Below, piece after piece: positions 54,908 to 63,168 of a stretch of DNA of 64,000 nucleotides. This stretch comes from Bradyrhizobium algeriense. GTDB lineage: Bacteria; Pseudomonadota; Alphaproteobacteria; Rhizobiales; Xanthobacteraceae. Location: NCBI RefSeq assembly GCF_036924595.1, contig NZ_JAZHRV010000001.1, positions 124,001-188,000 of the forward strand. The letters run 5' to 3'. The first letter of the stretch is position 1; each line of letters begins with the position of its first letter. The notes beneath the pieces were generated by a model that saw only the letters and a list, made by a program, of their open reading frames with translations, did not search any database and was not told the DNA's origin. The position numbers and the translations under genes were made by a program.

Positions 54908-55795
54908 CTACTCCGCCGCCTGCTGCTGCACCGTCGGTTCGGTCCCCGCAACGGTCGCACGCCGCATGTCGCGGGGCTGCGACTGGTCGTAGCGGCGGAC
55001 GCGGTGCATGGTCTGGCGGTTGTCCCACATCACGAGGTCATGCACGGTCCATTTGTGGACGTGGACGAATTCCGGCTGCGTGGCGTGCTCGGTGAGGTCG
55101 CGCAGCAACAGCCGCGCCTCGGGCATGCTCATGCCTTTGATGGCGCCGGCATGCGATGACAGATACAGCGACTTGCGGTGGTGCACCGGATGCGTCCGCA
55201 CCAAGCGCTGCAATACCGGCTTGAACATCGCTTTCTCTTCGTCGCTGTAATCCAGGAAGCCGAGCGAGCCGCGCGAATACATCAGCGAATGCTCGCAGAT
55301 CATGTCCTCGATCTCGGCCTTGGTGTCGTCGTCGAGCGCGTCATAGGCCGCGCGCATGTCGGCGAATTCGGTGTTGCCGCCCTTGGGGTTCACCACCCGC
55401 GCCGACAGCAGCGAAAACTTTGCCGGAATCGGGCGGAACGAGCTGTCGGAATGCCACAGGCAATTTCCGAGATTGAACAGATGGGTGCGGTGATCCTTCG
55501 GCAGCGGCTTGCCATCCTTGCCGAGGTTGGACACGTCATTCAGCCCCGACGTCAGGCGGTAGTCTTCCTTCTTGGTGATGGTGCCGCCCCGTGCCTTCTC
55601 GCGCTCGCCGAAATTCAGTGCGAAGGCCAGTTGCTGTTCGTCCGTGATGTCCTGGTTGCGGAACAGCAGCACGGCGTATTTGTCCATACCGGCTTCGATG
55701 TCGGCCGCTTCCTGCGGCGTCAGGGGATTGCGCAAATCAACGCCCGAAACTTCGCCGAAAAAATGCGGATGAAGCTGCCGGATCGTGATCGTCAT
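54908..55795 (-). CDS. TauD/TfdA-family 2-oxoglutarate-dependent dioxygenase
   Basis: 295 residues. The iron site is visible as LWHSDSSFR (His and Asp) and a distal His in MWDNRQTMHRVRRYD, followed by an Arg for 2-oxoglutarate. The start TITIRQLHPHFFGEVSGVDLRNPLTPQEAADIEAGMDKYAVLLFRNQDI resembles the TfdA-alpha proteins of Bradyrhizobium more than taurine dioxygenases. The physiological substrate is unknown, though a phenoxyacetate-like or sulfonate compound is possible. A minus-strand SDR gene (55894-56673) lies just upstream and may be cotranscribed. Confidence 0.85.
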   Translation of the reverse strand: MTITIRQLHPHFFGEVSGVDLRNPLTPQEAADIEAGMDKYAVLLFRNQDITDEQQLAFALNFGEREKARGGTITKKEDYRLTSGLNDVSNLGKDGKPLPKDHRTHLFNLGNCLWHSDSSFRPIPAKFSLLSARVVNPKGGNTEFADMRAAYDALDDDTKAEIEDMICEHSLMYSRGSLGFLDYSDEEKAMFKPVLQRLVRTHPVHHRKSLYLSSHAGAIKGMSMPEARLLLRDLTEHATQPEFVHVHKWTVHDLVMWDNRQTMHRVRRYDQSQPRDMRRATVAGTEPTVQQQAAE

Positions 55796-55893
55796 GGCGT
55801 CTCTCCAGAATGCGGCGGGCGGGTTATCCCGCTTCGTTTGAGTGAAAAATTACTCCCGGACGTGTCCAAGTCAACGCTGCGGGCGCATGCCCG

Positions 55894-56673
55894 CTACGCG
55901 TTTCTCGCCATCAACCCACCGTCCACGGGAATCACGGCGCCGGTCAGGAAAGAGGCCGCCGGCAGGCACAGGCTCAGCGTCATGTGCGCGACTTCCTCGG
56001 GGTCGCCGTAGCGGCCGAGGGCGGTGCGGCGTTTGGCGTAGATCGCCTTGTGCTCGGCGGCGATCCGCGCGGTCATGCCGGTGAGGATCGGCCCCGGGCA
56101 GATGCAGTTCACCGTGATGCCGTCGCGGCCGAGCTCGACCGCAAGCGAACGGGTCAGGCCGACGACGCCGGCCTTGGCGGCGGAGTAGGGGCTGTGCAAT
56201 GCAGTGGCGCCGAGCGCCTCGGTGGAGGCGATATTGACGATCCGCGGCGATTTCGATTTGCGCAAATAGGGTAACGCGGCGCGGATGATGCGTTGATGCG
56301 CGGTCAGCATCACCGCCAACCCTTTTGCCCAGGCCTCGTCATAGCCCTCGTCGTCGATTGCGACGCGCACCGAGATGCCGGCATTGTTGACGACGATATC
56401 GAGCCCGCCGAAATGCGCCGCGACCTCGTTGACGACGGCGGTGATGTTGTAGCGGTCGGCGACGTCGAGCGTCCACGCTTTTGCGGCGCCGCCGCTTGCC
56501 GCGATCTCACCGGCCACGGCCTGCGTGGCCTCGGCGCTGATGTCGGTGACGGCGACGTTGGCGCCGTCGGTGGCGAACACCCGCGCGGTGGCGCGGCCCA
56601 TGCCGCTCGCGGCGCCGGTGACGAGGACGGTCAGGCCTTTGACCGAGCGGCTGAGCCGTTTGAAGTCTGACAT
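55894..56673 (-). CDS. Short-chain dehydrogenase/reductase
   Basis: 259 residues from ATG at 56673 (MSDFKRLSRSVKGLTVLVTGAASGMGRATARVF). NAD site TGAASGMG, NNAG, catalytic Ser and YSAAKAG, then CPGPILTGMT. The substrate is not predictable. It ends about 100 bases before the dioxygenase start on the same strand, so the two may be cotranscribed. Confidence 0.87.
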   Translation of the reverse strand: MSDFKRLSRSVKGLTVLVTGAASGMGRATARVFATDGANVAVTDISAEATQAVAGEIAASGGAAKAWTLDVADRYNITAVVNEVAAHFGGLDIVVNNAGISVRVAIDDEGYDEAWAKGLAVMLTAHQRIIRAALPYLRKSKSPRIVNIASTEALGATALHSPYSAAKAGVVGLTRSLAVELGRDGITVNCICPGPILTGMTARIAAEHKAIYAKRRTALGRYGDPEEVAHMTLSLCLPAASFLTGAVIPVDGGLMARNA

Positions 56674-56757
56674 GATGGGTCCGGACAGAAGGTGCAGGAT
56701 TGACAAGGCTGGCACCGATCCGCAGACAGGTCAAACGACGCCGAGCGAGATGCAAAC

Positions 56758-57276
56758 ATGACCACTATTCGTGACCTGCAGATCCGACGCCTGGAGCCTT
56801 CGGATGCTGCCCTGTACAGGGAGATCCGGCTGGAAGGTCTTCGGATAAGTCCCGAAGCATTCGGCAGCACGTTTGAGAAGGAAAACGCGCAGCCGCTGTC
56901 GTGGTTCGAAGCCGTCCTTGGCCGCGTCGACATCTTCGGCGCTTTCCTCGATGGGACGCTTGCGGGCGTGGCGGCATATGCTGCGCAGGAAGGTTCGAAG
57001 CAAGCGCATAAGGCGACGCTTTGGGGCATGTACGTGCGAAACACCGCAAGAAATCTAGGGCTTGGGAAGAAGCTTGTCGTGGCGGTTCTCAACCATGCAC
57101 GCGAACGCGTCGAGATGATTCAACTGACCGTGGTAAGCGAGAACGACGATGCGCGCCGGCTTTACAGCGCCTCGGGCTTTGTCGAGTACGGCTATGAAAA
57201 GAGGGGTCTCAAGCGGGACGGGCGATATTACGATCGTGTCCTGATGGTCAATTACCTCGGCGAAGGCCTGAACTAG
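56758..57276 (+). CDS. GNAT-family N-acetyltransferase
   Basis: 172 residues. The GNAT fold is seen in IRRLEPSDAALYREIRLEGL at the start, the acetyl-CoA loop region MYVRNTARNLGLGKKLVVAVLNHAR (a Q/RxxGxG/A-like NLGLGK), and VSENDDARRLYSASGFVEYGYEKRGLKRDGRYYDRVLM near the end. Substrate unknown. It starts 84 bases from the divergent SDR start and is followed 34 bases later by another SDR. Confidence 0.87.
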   Translation: MTTIRDLQIRRLEPSDAALYREIRLEGLRISPEAFGSTFEKENAQPLSWFEAVLGRVDIFGAFLDGTLAGVAAYAAQEGSKQAHKATLWGMYVRNTARNLGLGKKLVVAVLNHARERVEMIQLTVVSENDDARRLYSASGFVEYGYEKRGLKRDGRYYDRVLMVNYLGEGLN

Positions 57277-57310
57277 AGCCCAACAAATCAACAAAGAAGG
57301 ATCGCGAGCG

Positions 57311-58045
57311 ATGAACGAACTGGATTTCAGCGGCAGGCAGGTGCTGGTGGTCGGCGGCTCCAGCGGCATCGGTAACGGCATCGCGCAGGCCTTCCGCGCC
57401 AAGGGCGCGCGTGTCGCCGTCTGCGGTACCCGCGCAAGTGCAGCGGACTATTCGCCTGACGAAGGATCACATCTCGAAGGTCTCGATTACCTCCGGCTCG
57501 ACGTCAGCGACCCGAAGGCGATCGAAGCCTTGAAACCGCCATTTGCAAAACTCGACGTGCTGGTGCTGGCGCAGGGCGCGGTGATCTACCGCCGCGGCGA
57601 ATTCGAAATGGATGGCTTTCGCAAGGTGCTGGAAGTCAATTTGATGAGCCTGATGGCGTGCGCGACCAAATTTCACGCGATGCTGAGCGCCAGCCAAGGC
57701 TCGCTCATCATTGTCAGTTCGACCGCCGCCTATCATTCCACCATGGGTAATCCGGCGTACAACGCCTCGAAGACCGGCGCGATGGGCTTGACGCGCACAC
57801 TCGGCGAGGCGTGGGCCGAGAACGGCATCCGCGTCAACGGCATCGCGCCCGGCCTGGTCGACACCAAGATGACCAAGGCGACGACATCAAATCCGAAACG
57901 CCTCGAAGGCGCGCTGGAGCGGATCCCGCTGAAGCGGCTCGGTACGCCAGCCGACATGGCCGGTGCGGCACTGTTCCTGGCCTCGCCGCTTTCGTCCTAC
58001 ATCATCGGCCAGACCATCGTGGTAGATGGCGGGCTTATACTTTGA
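57311..58045 (+). CDS. Short-chain dehydrogenase/reductase
   Basis: 244 residues. NAD site VVGGSSGIGNGIAQAF (GGSSGIG), LAQGAVIY in place of the usual NNAG, catalytic Ser and YNASKTG, then GIAPGLVDTKMTK. The LAQGA variant of the NNAG motif marks it as a less typical SDR. It may be cotranscribed with the acetyltransferase. Substrate unknown. Confidence 0.86.
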   Translation: MNELDFSGRQVLVVGGSSGIGNGIAQAFRAKGARVAVCGTRASAADYSPDEGSHLEGLDYLRLDVSDPKAIEALKPPFAKLDVLVLAQGAVIYRRGEFEMDGFRKVLEVNLMSLMACATKFHAMLSASQGSLIIVSSTAAYHSTMGNPAYNASKTGAMGLTRTLGEAWAENGIRVNGIAPGLVDTKMTKATTSNPKRLEGALERIPLKRLGTPADMAGAALFLASPLSSYIIGQTIVVDGGLIL

Positions 58046-58082
58046 GCCAAGCGTTCTGAACCGGGGCATTTCGAGCGCTTTA

Positions 58083-58107
58083 GGAACCCGAACGGGTCTC
58101 GCCGGTT
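58083..58107 (+). promoter_or_regulatory. Near-consensus EcfG-type promoter
   Basis: GGAAC (58083-58087), sixteen bases, GGTT (58104-58107): one base away from GGAAC-N16-CGTT. It lies directly before a DUF883-like gene, whose counterpart at 27.4 kb has an exact site. Confidence 0.6.
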
Positions 58108-58136
58108 ACTTCCTCTGAAAAGCAGGAGTAATCGCG

Positions 58137-58511
58137 ATGGACAAGGATCGGATTGCCGGCTCGGCCCAGGATTTTGCGGGTAAGGTCGAAAGCACTGTCG
58201 GGGACATGGCTGGCGATGCGAAGACGCAAGCCGAAGGCCGCGCGCGCGAAGCAGCCGGCACGGTGCAAAATCTCTACGGCCAGGCCAAGGATGCGGCCCG
58301 GGACGCCACCGACGCCGCCGTCAACTATGCCAAGGACGCCTATGAAAACAGCGGCGACACCGTTCGCAGCAGTCAGCAAGCGGTGGCGAAGACCGTGCGG
58401 GAAAATCCGCTCGGCGCGCTGTTGGTCGCAGGTGGAATTGGATTTGCGCTGGCACTGTTGATGACACGCCCGCCGCGCCGTCCGCCGCCGCGCTGGCGCT
58501 ATTACGGATAG
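58137..58511 (+). CDS. CsbD/DUF883-like membrane-anchored stress protein
   Basis: 124 residues. The N-terminus (DKDRIAGSAQDFAGKVESTVGDMAGDAKTQAEGRAREAAG) is CsbD-like. A helical Ala-rich middle region follows, then PLGALLVAGGIGFALALLMTR, a C-terminal membrane anchor in the manner of ElaB/YqjD, and a Pro/Arg-rich end. It is thus a CsbD-like part joined to a YqjD-like anchor. The near-consensus EcfG promoter just upstream suggests general stress control, as for the DUF883 and CsbD-like genes at 27-33 kb. Confidence 0.8.
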   Translation: MDKDRIAGSAQDFAGKVESTVGDMAGDAKTQAEGRAREAAGTVQNLYGQAKDAARDATDAAVNYAKDAYENSGDTVRSSQQAVAKTVRENPLGALLVAGGIGFALALLMTRPPRRPPPRWRYYG

Positions 58512-58534
58512 AACGGTCTTCATTGGTTTGCCGG

Positions 58535-58585
58535 GCGATGCGATGCATCGTTCGGCCCCGGCGATGCGATGCATCGTCCGGCCCG
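58535..58585. repeat. Tandem 26-base repeat between convergent genes
   Basis: gcgatgcgatgcatcgt followed by t/ccggccc occurs twice at a 26-base period. Each copy contains the perfect palindrome CGATGCATCG. It lies just past the stop of the CsbD/DUF883-like gene. Confidence 0.7.
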
Positions 58586-58602
58586 CGTCTCACCGTGAGG
58601 CG

Positions 58603-60375
58603 TCAGAATCGCGTGAGATTGCCCGGCGGGACCTCAGCCGATCGTCCGACATTACCCGGCGGGCGCGGCACGCCCGGGGCCACGGGTCCCGGGGCCACGG
58701 GTCCACGCGGCGGTGCGGCCGCAGGCGGCGCGGGCTGACGCGGCGCCGCGCCGAACCCGCCGAAGAAATCGCGCAGCGACGGCCCGTTGTTTGGCGGGGG
58801 TCGGATCTGCATCGGCTGCTGTGGCTGCTTCTTCTGTTGCTGTAACGTTTGCTGCGGCGGCGGAAGCAAAAGCTGCCTCTGTCCGGGCACCGCCGCCACC
58901 GTTCCGCTCGGCGATACGGCTGCTACCGGCGTATCGCCCTTGGCCTGCTCGCGGCCGATTTCCCGGCGCGGCCAGGCGTAATCGTCGGCGCGGCCGGCCG
59001 GTGCTGCCAGCGCTTCACCCTTCACCAGCGTGCGCGCAGCCAGTGCATCCACCCCGGCCGGACGCGAGCCGGGACCACCGAGCAACTGATCGGTGCCGAC
59101 GGAAGAGGCCACCAGCGGCATGACCGGTCCGGCCAGCGGACGCGGCGCCGGCTGGCCGGGCGCGACATTGGCCTCCGGGGTTGCCGGCTCGATCGGCACG
59201 GCGATCGGCCCGGAGCGGGCGGCAAGCAGGCGCGTCACCTCGCGCTCGACGTAATGCGCGAGCTTGCGCGCGCCGGGCTTGGTGAAGAAGACGCCGTCGG
59301 CGGTGCGCAACTGGCGGATCTGGCCTTCGAAGTCGGGACCTTTTTGCAGGAAGCGGCCGGCTTCATCGACGAAGCCATCCCAGACATCGACATAGGTGAT
59401 GCCGGCCTTGCCCGCGCCGTCACGATACAGCGCGTCGAGGAACAGCATGTCGGACGTTCCCTTCTGGCCGCGGATGGCCGGCAGCCCGACCCACAACACC
59501 GGCACGCCCTTGGATTTCAGTACGCCGATCAACTCTTCGATCTTCTTGGCGTAGTGCTCGACCCAGCGCTCGTCGCGAAACTCGTAAAGCCCGCCGCCCG
59601 CGCGCGCGCTCTTTTCGGGGGCGGCGATTTGTGCCGCATCATCGTCCTCGGCATCGTCAGCCTTCGCGGTATCAGCCTTGGTATTGTCAGCCTTGGTAGT
59701 GTCAGCCTTGGCGGTGTCTGCCTTGGTTCCATCAGCCTTGCCGGCATCGGCCTTGGCAGTATCAGTCGAGCCTTCGGGTTTGGGCTTTGCATCGCCCGGC
59801 TTGGCGCGCGCGTCCTTCTTGTCGTCTTTCTTGTCGCTCTTCTTCTCAGGCGCCGCCTCGCGGATGGCCACGCGGTCGTGGAGGCCGAGCATGACGACGA
59901 TGGCATCAGGCTTTTCGGTGGCGAGGATGGCCTTGGCGGCCGCGGCCCAATCGGCGGGCTCGCCGCGCGGCTGATACTTGATCAGGCCGGAGACTGTCTT
60001 GTGCTTGCGGATCACGCCCATGTCGGGCTGCTCGGTATAGGTGTCTTCCAGGCCATATCCGAGCCAGTCCGCCATGGCGTCGCCCAGCACCAGTACGTTA
60101 CGTTCCGGCACGGTGTCGCGCTTGGCGGGCCCAGGCGCGCGGGAAAAATCCTGGCGCGGCGCTTGTTGCGGGGCCTGCTGCTGGAATGGCGCAAAGAAAT
60201 CGCCCCCGAACCAGCTGCCGCCGCTGCGCGGGGCGGGTCGGGAGGGCCCTCCGAAATTGAAAAACTGCGCCGAGGCAGGGCCCACGATCCCGATCAGGAG
60301 CGCGACCGCAACCGCCAGCGCGACCAGCGGGCCGGTGTCGGTGAACACGTGCAAGAAGGACTTTGGCTTTCGCAT
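58603..60375 (-). CDS. DUF459 SGNH-hydrolase-like envelope protein
   Basis: 590 residues from ATG at 60375 (MRKPKSFLHVFTDTGPLVALAVAVALLIGIVGPASAQ), whose signal or anchor ends near ASAQ. The DUF459 core (about 90-360) begins NVLVLGDAMADWLGYGLEDTY, a variant SGNH block I with GDAM for the usual GDS, and includes VVMLGLHDRVAI and WVGLPAIRG. An inserted Lys/Ala/Asp/Thr repeat (about residues 185-240) breaks the core. The last 200 residues are Pro/Gln-rich and disordered. Relatives are linked to acyl or polysaccharide modification of the cell surface; the exact reaction is unknown. The lytic transglycosylase lies on the same strand downstream in the opposite order, not as an operon. Confidence 0.82.
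   Translation of the reverse strand: MRKPKSFLHVFTDTGPLVALAVAVALLIGIVGPASAQFFNFGGPSRPAPRSGGSWFGGDFFAPFQQQAPQQAPRQDFSRAPGPAKRDTVPERNVLVLGDAMADWLGYGLEDTYTEQPDMGVIRKHKTVSGLIKYQPRGEPADWAAAAKAILATEKPDAIVVMLGLHDRVAIREAAPEKKSDKKDDKKDARAKPGDAKPKPEGSTDTAKADAGKADGTKADTAKADTTKADNTKADTAKADDAEDDDAAQIAAPEKSARAGGGLYEFRDERWVEHYAKKIEELIGVLKSKGVPVLWVGLPAIRGQKGTSDMLFLDALYRDGAGKAGITYVDVWDGFVDEAGRFLQKGPDFEGQIRQLRTADGVFFTKPGARKLAHYVEREVTRLLAARSGPIAVPIEPATPEANVAPGQPAPRPLAGPVMPLVASSVGTDQLLGGPGSRPAGVDALAARTLVKGEALAAPAGRADDYAWPRREIGREQAKGDTPVAAVSPSGTVAAVPGQRQLLLPPPQQTLQQQKKQPQQPMQIRPPPNNGPSLRDFFGGFGAAPRQPAPPAAAPPRGPVAPGPVAPGVPRPPGNVGRSAEVPPGNLTRF
59650..59770. repeat. 15-base tandem repeat in the DUF459 gene
   Basis: tcagccttggtagtg-like units repeat about eight times with variations and encode repeated TKAD(T/A/N) pentapeptides. 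The period is 15, so copy changes would keep the frame. Confidence 0.7.
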
Positions 60376-60524
60376 TCCGGCTCGGTCGCAATGGGTCGTG
60401 GATGTGTCAAATATAATAGCGAAATCGGGCCGCAAGCGGGCAGATTTTCCCCATAAACCGGGGTTCCGGCCTGACCGTCAAGGCTCAAGCCGAATCGTGG
60501 TTTTCAGGGCTACTTTAGCGCGAT

Positions 60525-61904
60525 TTAACGCCCCCGCAGCCGCTCCAGCACGTCGGACGACGCAAATCCGTCCGCCGGCGCCCCGATCGAGGCCTGGAAG
60601 CTGCGCAGCGCCTCCCGGGTCTGGCCGCCGAACTGGCCGTCCGGTGTGCCCTTGTAGAAGCCGCGCTGAGCCAAAAGCTGCTGCAGTTCCAGCCGTTCGG
60701 CGCGCGACAGCACCCGTTCCTGCCGTGGCCAGGGCTGCACGAAGGCGGGTCCGCCGCGCAGGCGGTCGGCAAAATGGCCGATCGCCAGCGCATAGGCCTC
60801 CGCCGGGTTGTATTTCATGATCACCCGAAAATTCTGCAGCATCAGGAAGCCGGGCCCCTGCGCGCCGGCGGGCGCCAGCAGGTAGGCCTTCTCGGTCATG
60901 TCGGGGAACGGCTTGCCGTCAGCCCGCTTCATTCCCTGGCTCTGCCACTGCGCGATCGTCATCGCCTTGGCCTTGTCTGCCAGCATGAAATTAAAGCCTT
61001 CCGGCAGCACCACCTCGTAGCCCCAGGTCCGGCCGGTCTGCCAGCCATCCTTCTTGAGGTTGTTGGCGGTGGAGGCGATCAAGTCCGCGGCGTTGTCGAC
61101 GACGTCGCGGCGGCCGTCGCCGTCAGCATCGACGGCGTAGCGCTTGAAGGCGGTCGGCATGAACTGCGTCGGCCCGAACGCGCCGGCCCAGGAGCCGCGC
61201 ATCTGTTCGGGACGCAGATCGCCGCGGTTGAGGATTTCCAGCGCAGTGAGGAATTCGTCCTTGAAATAGGCCTGCCGGCGGCCGACGCAGGCCAGCGTCG
61301 CCGTCGACTGCACCACGTTGCGGTCGCCCATCTGCGTCGAGTAGTTCGACTCGATGCCCCAGATCGAGGCGATCGCGTAGCGGTCGACGCCGTAGGCTTT
61401 CTCCACCGCGTCGAACTGCGGCTTGTATTTCGCAAGAATCTCGCGCCCCTTGGCAAGGCGGTTGTCGTTCACGAGGATGTCGAGATAGTCCCAGATCGCC
61501 TTGGTGAATTCGGGCTGCGAATCCATCAGGTCCATGATGCGCAGATCGGGCGCGAGACCTGCGGTGAAGCGCTCGAAATTCGCTTGCGTGATGTTGCGCC
61601 GTGCGGCATCAGGCCACATCGCGGCGACGCAATTTTGAAAGTTCGCAGCCGCCTCCCGGATCGCGGAAGCCGTCATCAGCGGATGGCCGGAGGCGCCGTC
61701 CTCGCCGCTCCAGGGCGGCGGGCCGCCGTCGGGGCCGGGCGCGGTCTGCGGCGCCGGGCCGGATTTCGGACCTTGGAAGATGTTGCCCAAAAAGTTCGAA
61801 ATCCCGTTGTCGGAGGATTGGGCTTGAGATGGGCTGACAAAAACGGCCTGGCTGGAACACACCAGCGCGGCCGCGATTAGAATCGCGCCGGCTCGATTGG
61901 TCAT
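60525..61904 (-). CDS. Lytic murein transglycosylase with peptidoglycan-binding domain
   Basis: 459 residues from ATG at 61904 (MTNRAGAILIAAALVCSSQAVFVSPSQAQ, signal peptide); a start eight residues earlier is possible. The MltB-type catalytic domain follows (YGVDRYAIASIWGIESNYSTQMGDRNVVQSTATLA with the catalytic Glu in IESNY; GSWAGAFGPTQFMPTAFKRYAVDADGDGRRD). A C-terminal PG_binding_1 domain (LQQLLAQRGFYKGTPDGQFGGQTREALRSFQAS) anchors it to peptidoglycan. It cleaves the glycan backbone, forming anhydromuramic ends. The length and domain order are typical of rhizobial members. Confidence 0.93.
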   Translation of the reverse strand: MTNRAGAILIAAALVCSSQAVFVSPSQAQSSDNGISNFLGNIFQGPKSGPAPQTAPGPDGGPPPWSGEDGASGHPLMTASAIREAAANFQNCVAAMWPDAARRNITQANFERFTAGLAPDLRIMDLMDSQPEFTKAIWDYLDILVNDNRLAKGREILAKYKPQFDAVEKAYGVDRYAIASIWGIESNYSTQMGDRNVVQSTATLACVGRRQAYFKDEFLTALEILNRGDLRPEQMRGSWAGAFGPTQFMPTAFKRYAVDADGDGRRDVVDNAADLIASTANNLKKDGWQTGRTWGYEVVLPEGFNFMLADKAKAMTIAQWQSQGMKRADGKPFPDMTEKAYLLAPAGAQGPGFLMLQNFRVIMKYNPAEAYALAIGHFADRLRGGPAFVQPWPRQERVLSRAERLELQQLLAQRGFYKGTPDGQFGGQTREALRSFQASIGAPADGFASSDVLERLRGR

Positions 61905-62153
61905 CGCTCGTTCAGGCAAACCCATCCAGTGTCCGTCCGTTGCTTCTCACCCCGGTTCAGAAGGCCTTGCCACGGTTTCCAACAGCTTAACAGAGGCGGA
62001 ATTTCGTTGTCGCCCCCGGTCGACGCAAGGGCAGGCGAAACAATTGGCACCATACATCCGCCTTTGTTGGGGGATGCAAACCGGCTAGCAACGTGCAATC
62101 AAAGCACTTTCCCCGTTCCATAGATTCCTCATTTCCAAGGCCCTCGACATCCC

Positions 62154-63032
62154 ATGAAAATCCGTAAAGCCGTCTTCCCGGTCGCCGGTCTCGGCACCCG
62201 CGTCCTGCCCGCCACCAAGGCGATGCCGAAGGAAATGCTGACCATCGTCGACAAGCCGTTGATCCAGTACGTGGTCGACGAGGCCAAGGAAGCCGGCATC
62301 GAGCATTTCGTCTTCGTCACCGGGCGCAACAAGGGCGTGATCGAGGATCATTTCGACCGGATGTTCGAGCTCGACACCACGCTGGCCGCGCGCGGCAAGA
62401 AGGCCGAGCAGGACATCTTGGCGCGCGACCAGCCCGAAGCCGGCGCTACCAGCTTCACCCGCCAGCAGGCGCCGCTCGGTCTCGGGCACGCGGTCTGGTG
62501 CGCGCGCGACATCGTCGGTGACGAGCCGTTCGCGGTGGTGCTGCCGGACGAGCTGGTGCTGAACAGCCCGGGTTGCCTGAAGCAGATGATCGAGGCTGCG
62601 GCCAAGCTCGGCGGCAAGTCCAATCTGCTCGCGGTGGAAGCGGTGCCCGACGATCTCACCCACCAATACGGCATCTGTGGCGTCGGCAAGCGGCTCGCGA
62701 AAAACATGTTCGAGGTCGACGGCATGGTGGAGAAGCCGCCAAAGGGCACGGCGCCGTCCAACCTGTCGATCACCGGGCGCTACATCCTGCAGCCGGAAAT
62801 CTTCAAGATCCTGGAGACCCAGGAGCGCGGCGCCGGCAACGAGATCCAGCTCACCGATGCGATGAAAACCCTCGCCAAAACGCAAAGGTTCTACGGCGTG
62901 GAGTTCGAGGGCGAGCGGCACGATTGCGGCTCGAAGTCCGGTTTCCTGCGCGCCAACATCGCCTACGGCATGGCGCGCGACGATTTGCGCGAGGGCCTGC
63001 GCGCGGAGATGAAGAAGTATCTGGAGAAGTGA
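62154..63032 (+). CDS. galU: UTP-glucose-1-phosphate uridylyltransferase
   Basis: 292 residues. The nucleotide-binding start KIRKAVFPVAGLGTRVLPATKAMPKEMLTIVDKPLIQYVVDEA is conserved, with further family blocks GLGHAVWCARDIVGDEPFAVVLPDEL, MVEKP, GRYILQPEIFKIL, GAGNEIQLTDAM and GSKSGFLRANI. It makes UDP-glucose for exopolysaccharide, lipopolysaccharide and osmoregulated glucans. It is a single gene; no other sugar-nucleotide gene is close. Confidence 0.96.
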   Translation: MKIRKAVFPVAGLGTRVLPATKAMPKEMLTIVDKPLIQYVVDEAKEAGIEHFVFVTGRNKGVIEDHFDRMFELDTTLAARGKKAEQDILARDQPEAGATSFTRQQAPLGLGHAVWCARDIVGDEPFAVVLPDELVLNSPGCLKQMIEAAAKLGGKSNLLAVEAVPDDLTHQYGICGVGKRLAKNMFEVDGMVEKPPKGTAPSNLSITGRYILQPEIFKILETQERGAGNEIQLTDAMKTLAKTQRFYGVEFEGERHDCGSKSGFLRANIAYGMARDDLREGLRAEMKKYLEK

Positions 63033-63059
63033 GGACGTGCTCAGTCCGCGTTCTCCGCT

Positions 63060-63157
63060 GTCATCATCCGCGAAGGCGGATGATCCAGTACTCCGCGGCA
63101 TTTGATGATTGATCCAGGCAGCGCGGCGTACTGGATGCCCGCCTTCGCGGGCATGAC
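63060..63157. repeat. Palindromic element (gtcatcatccgcgaaggcgg family)
   Basis: The left arm (63060-63090) and the right arm (63129-63157) are inverted copies. The left inner hairpin reads ATCATCCGC/GCGGATGAT, the right one ATGCCCGC/GCGGGCAT, so the arms differ but each keeps its own pairing. It lies between the convergent galU and diguanylate cyclase genes. Confidence 0.82.
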
Positions 63158-63168
63158 GAGGCTGCGTG

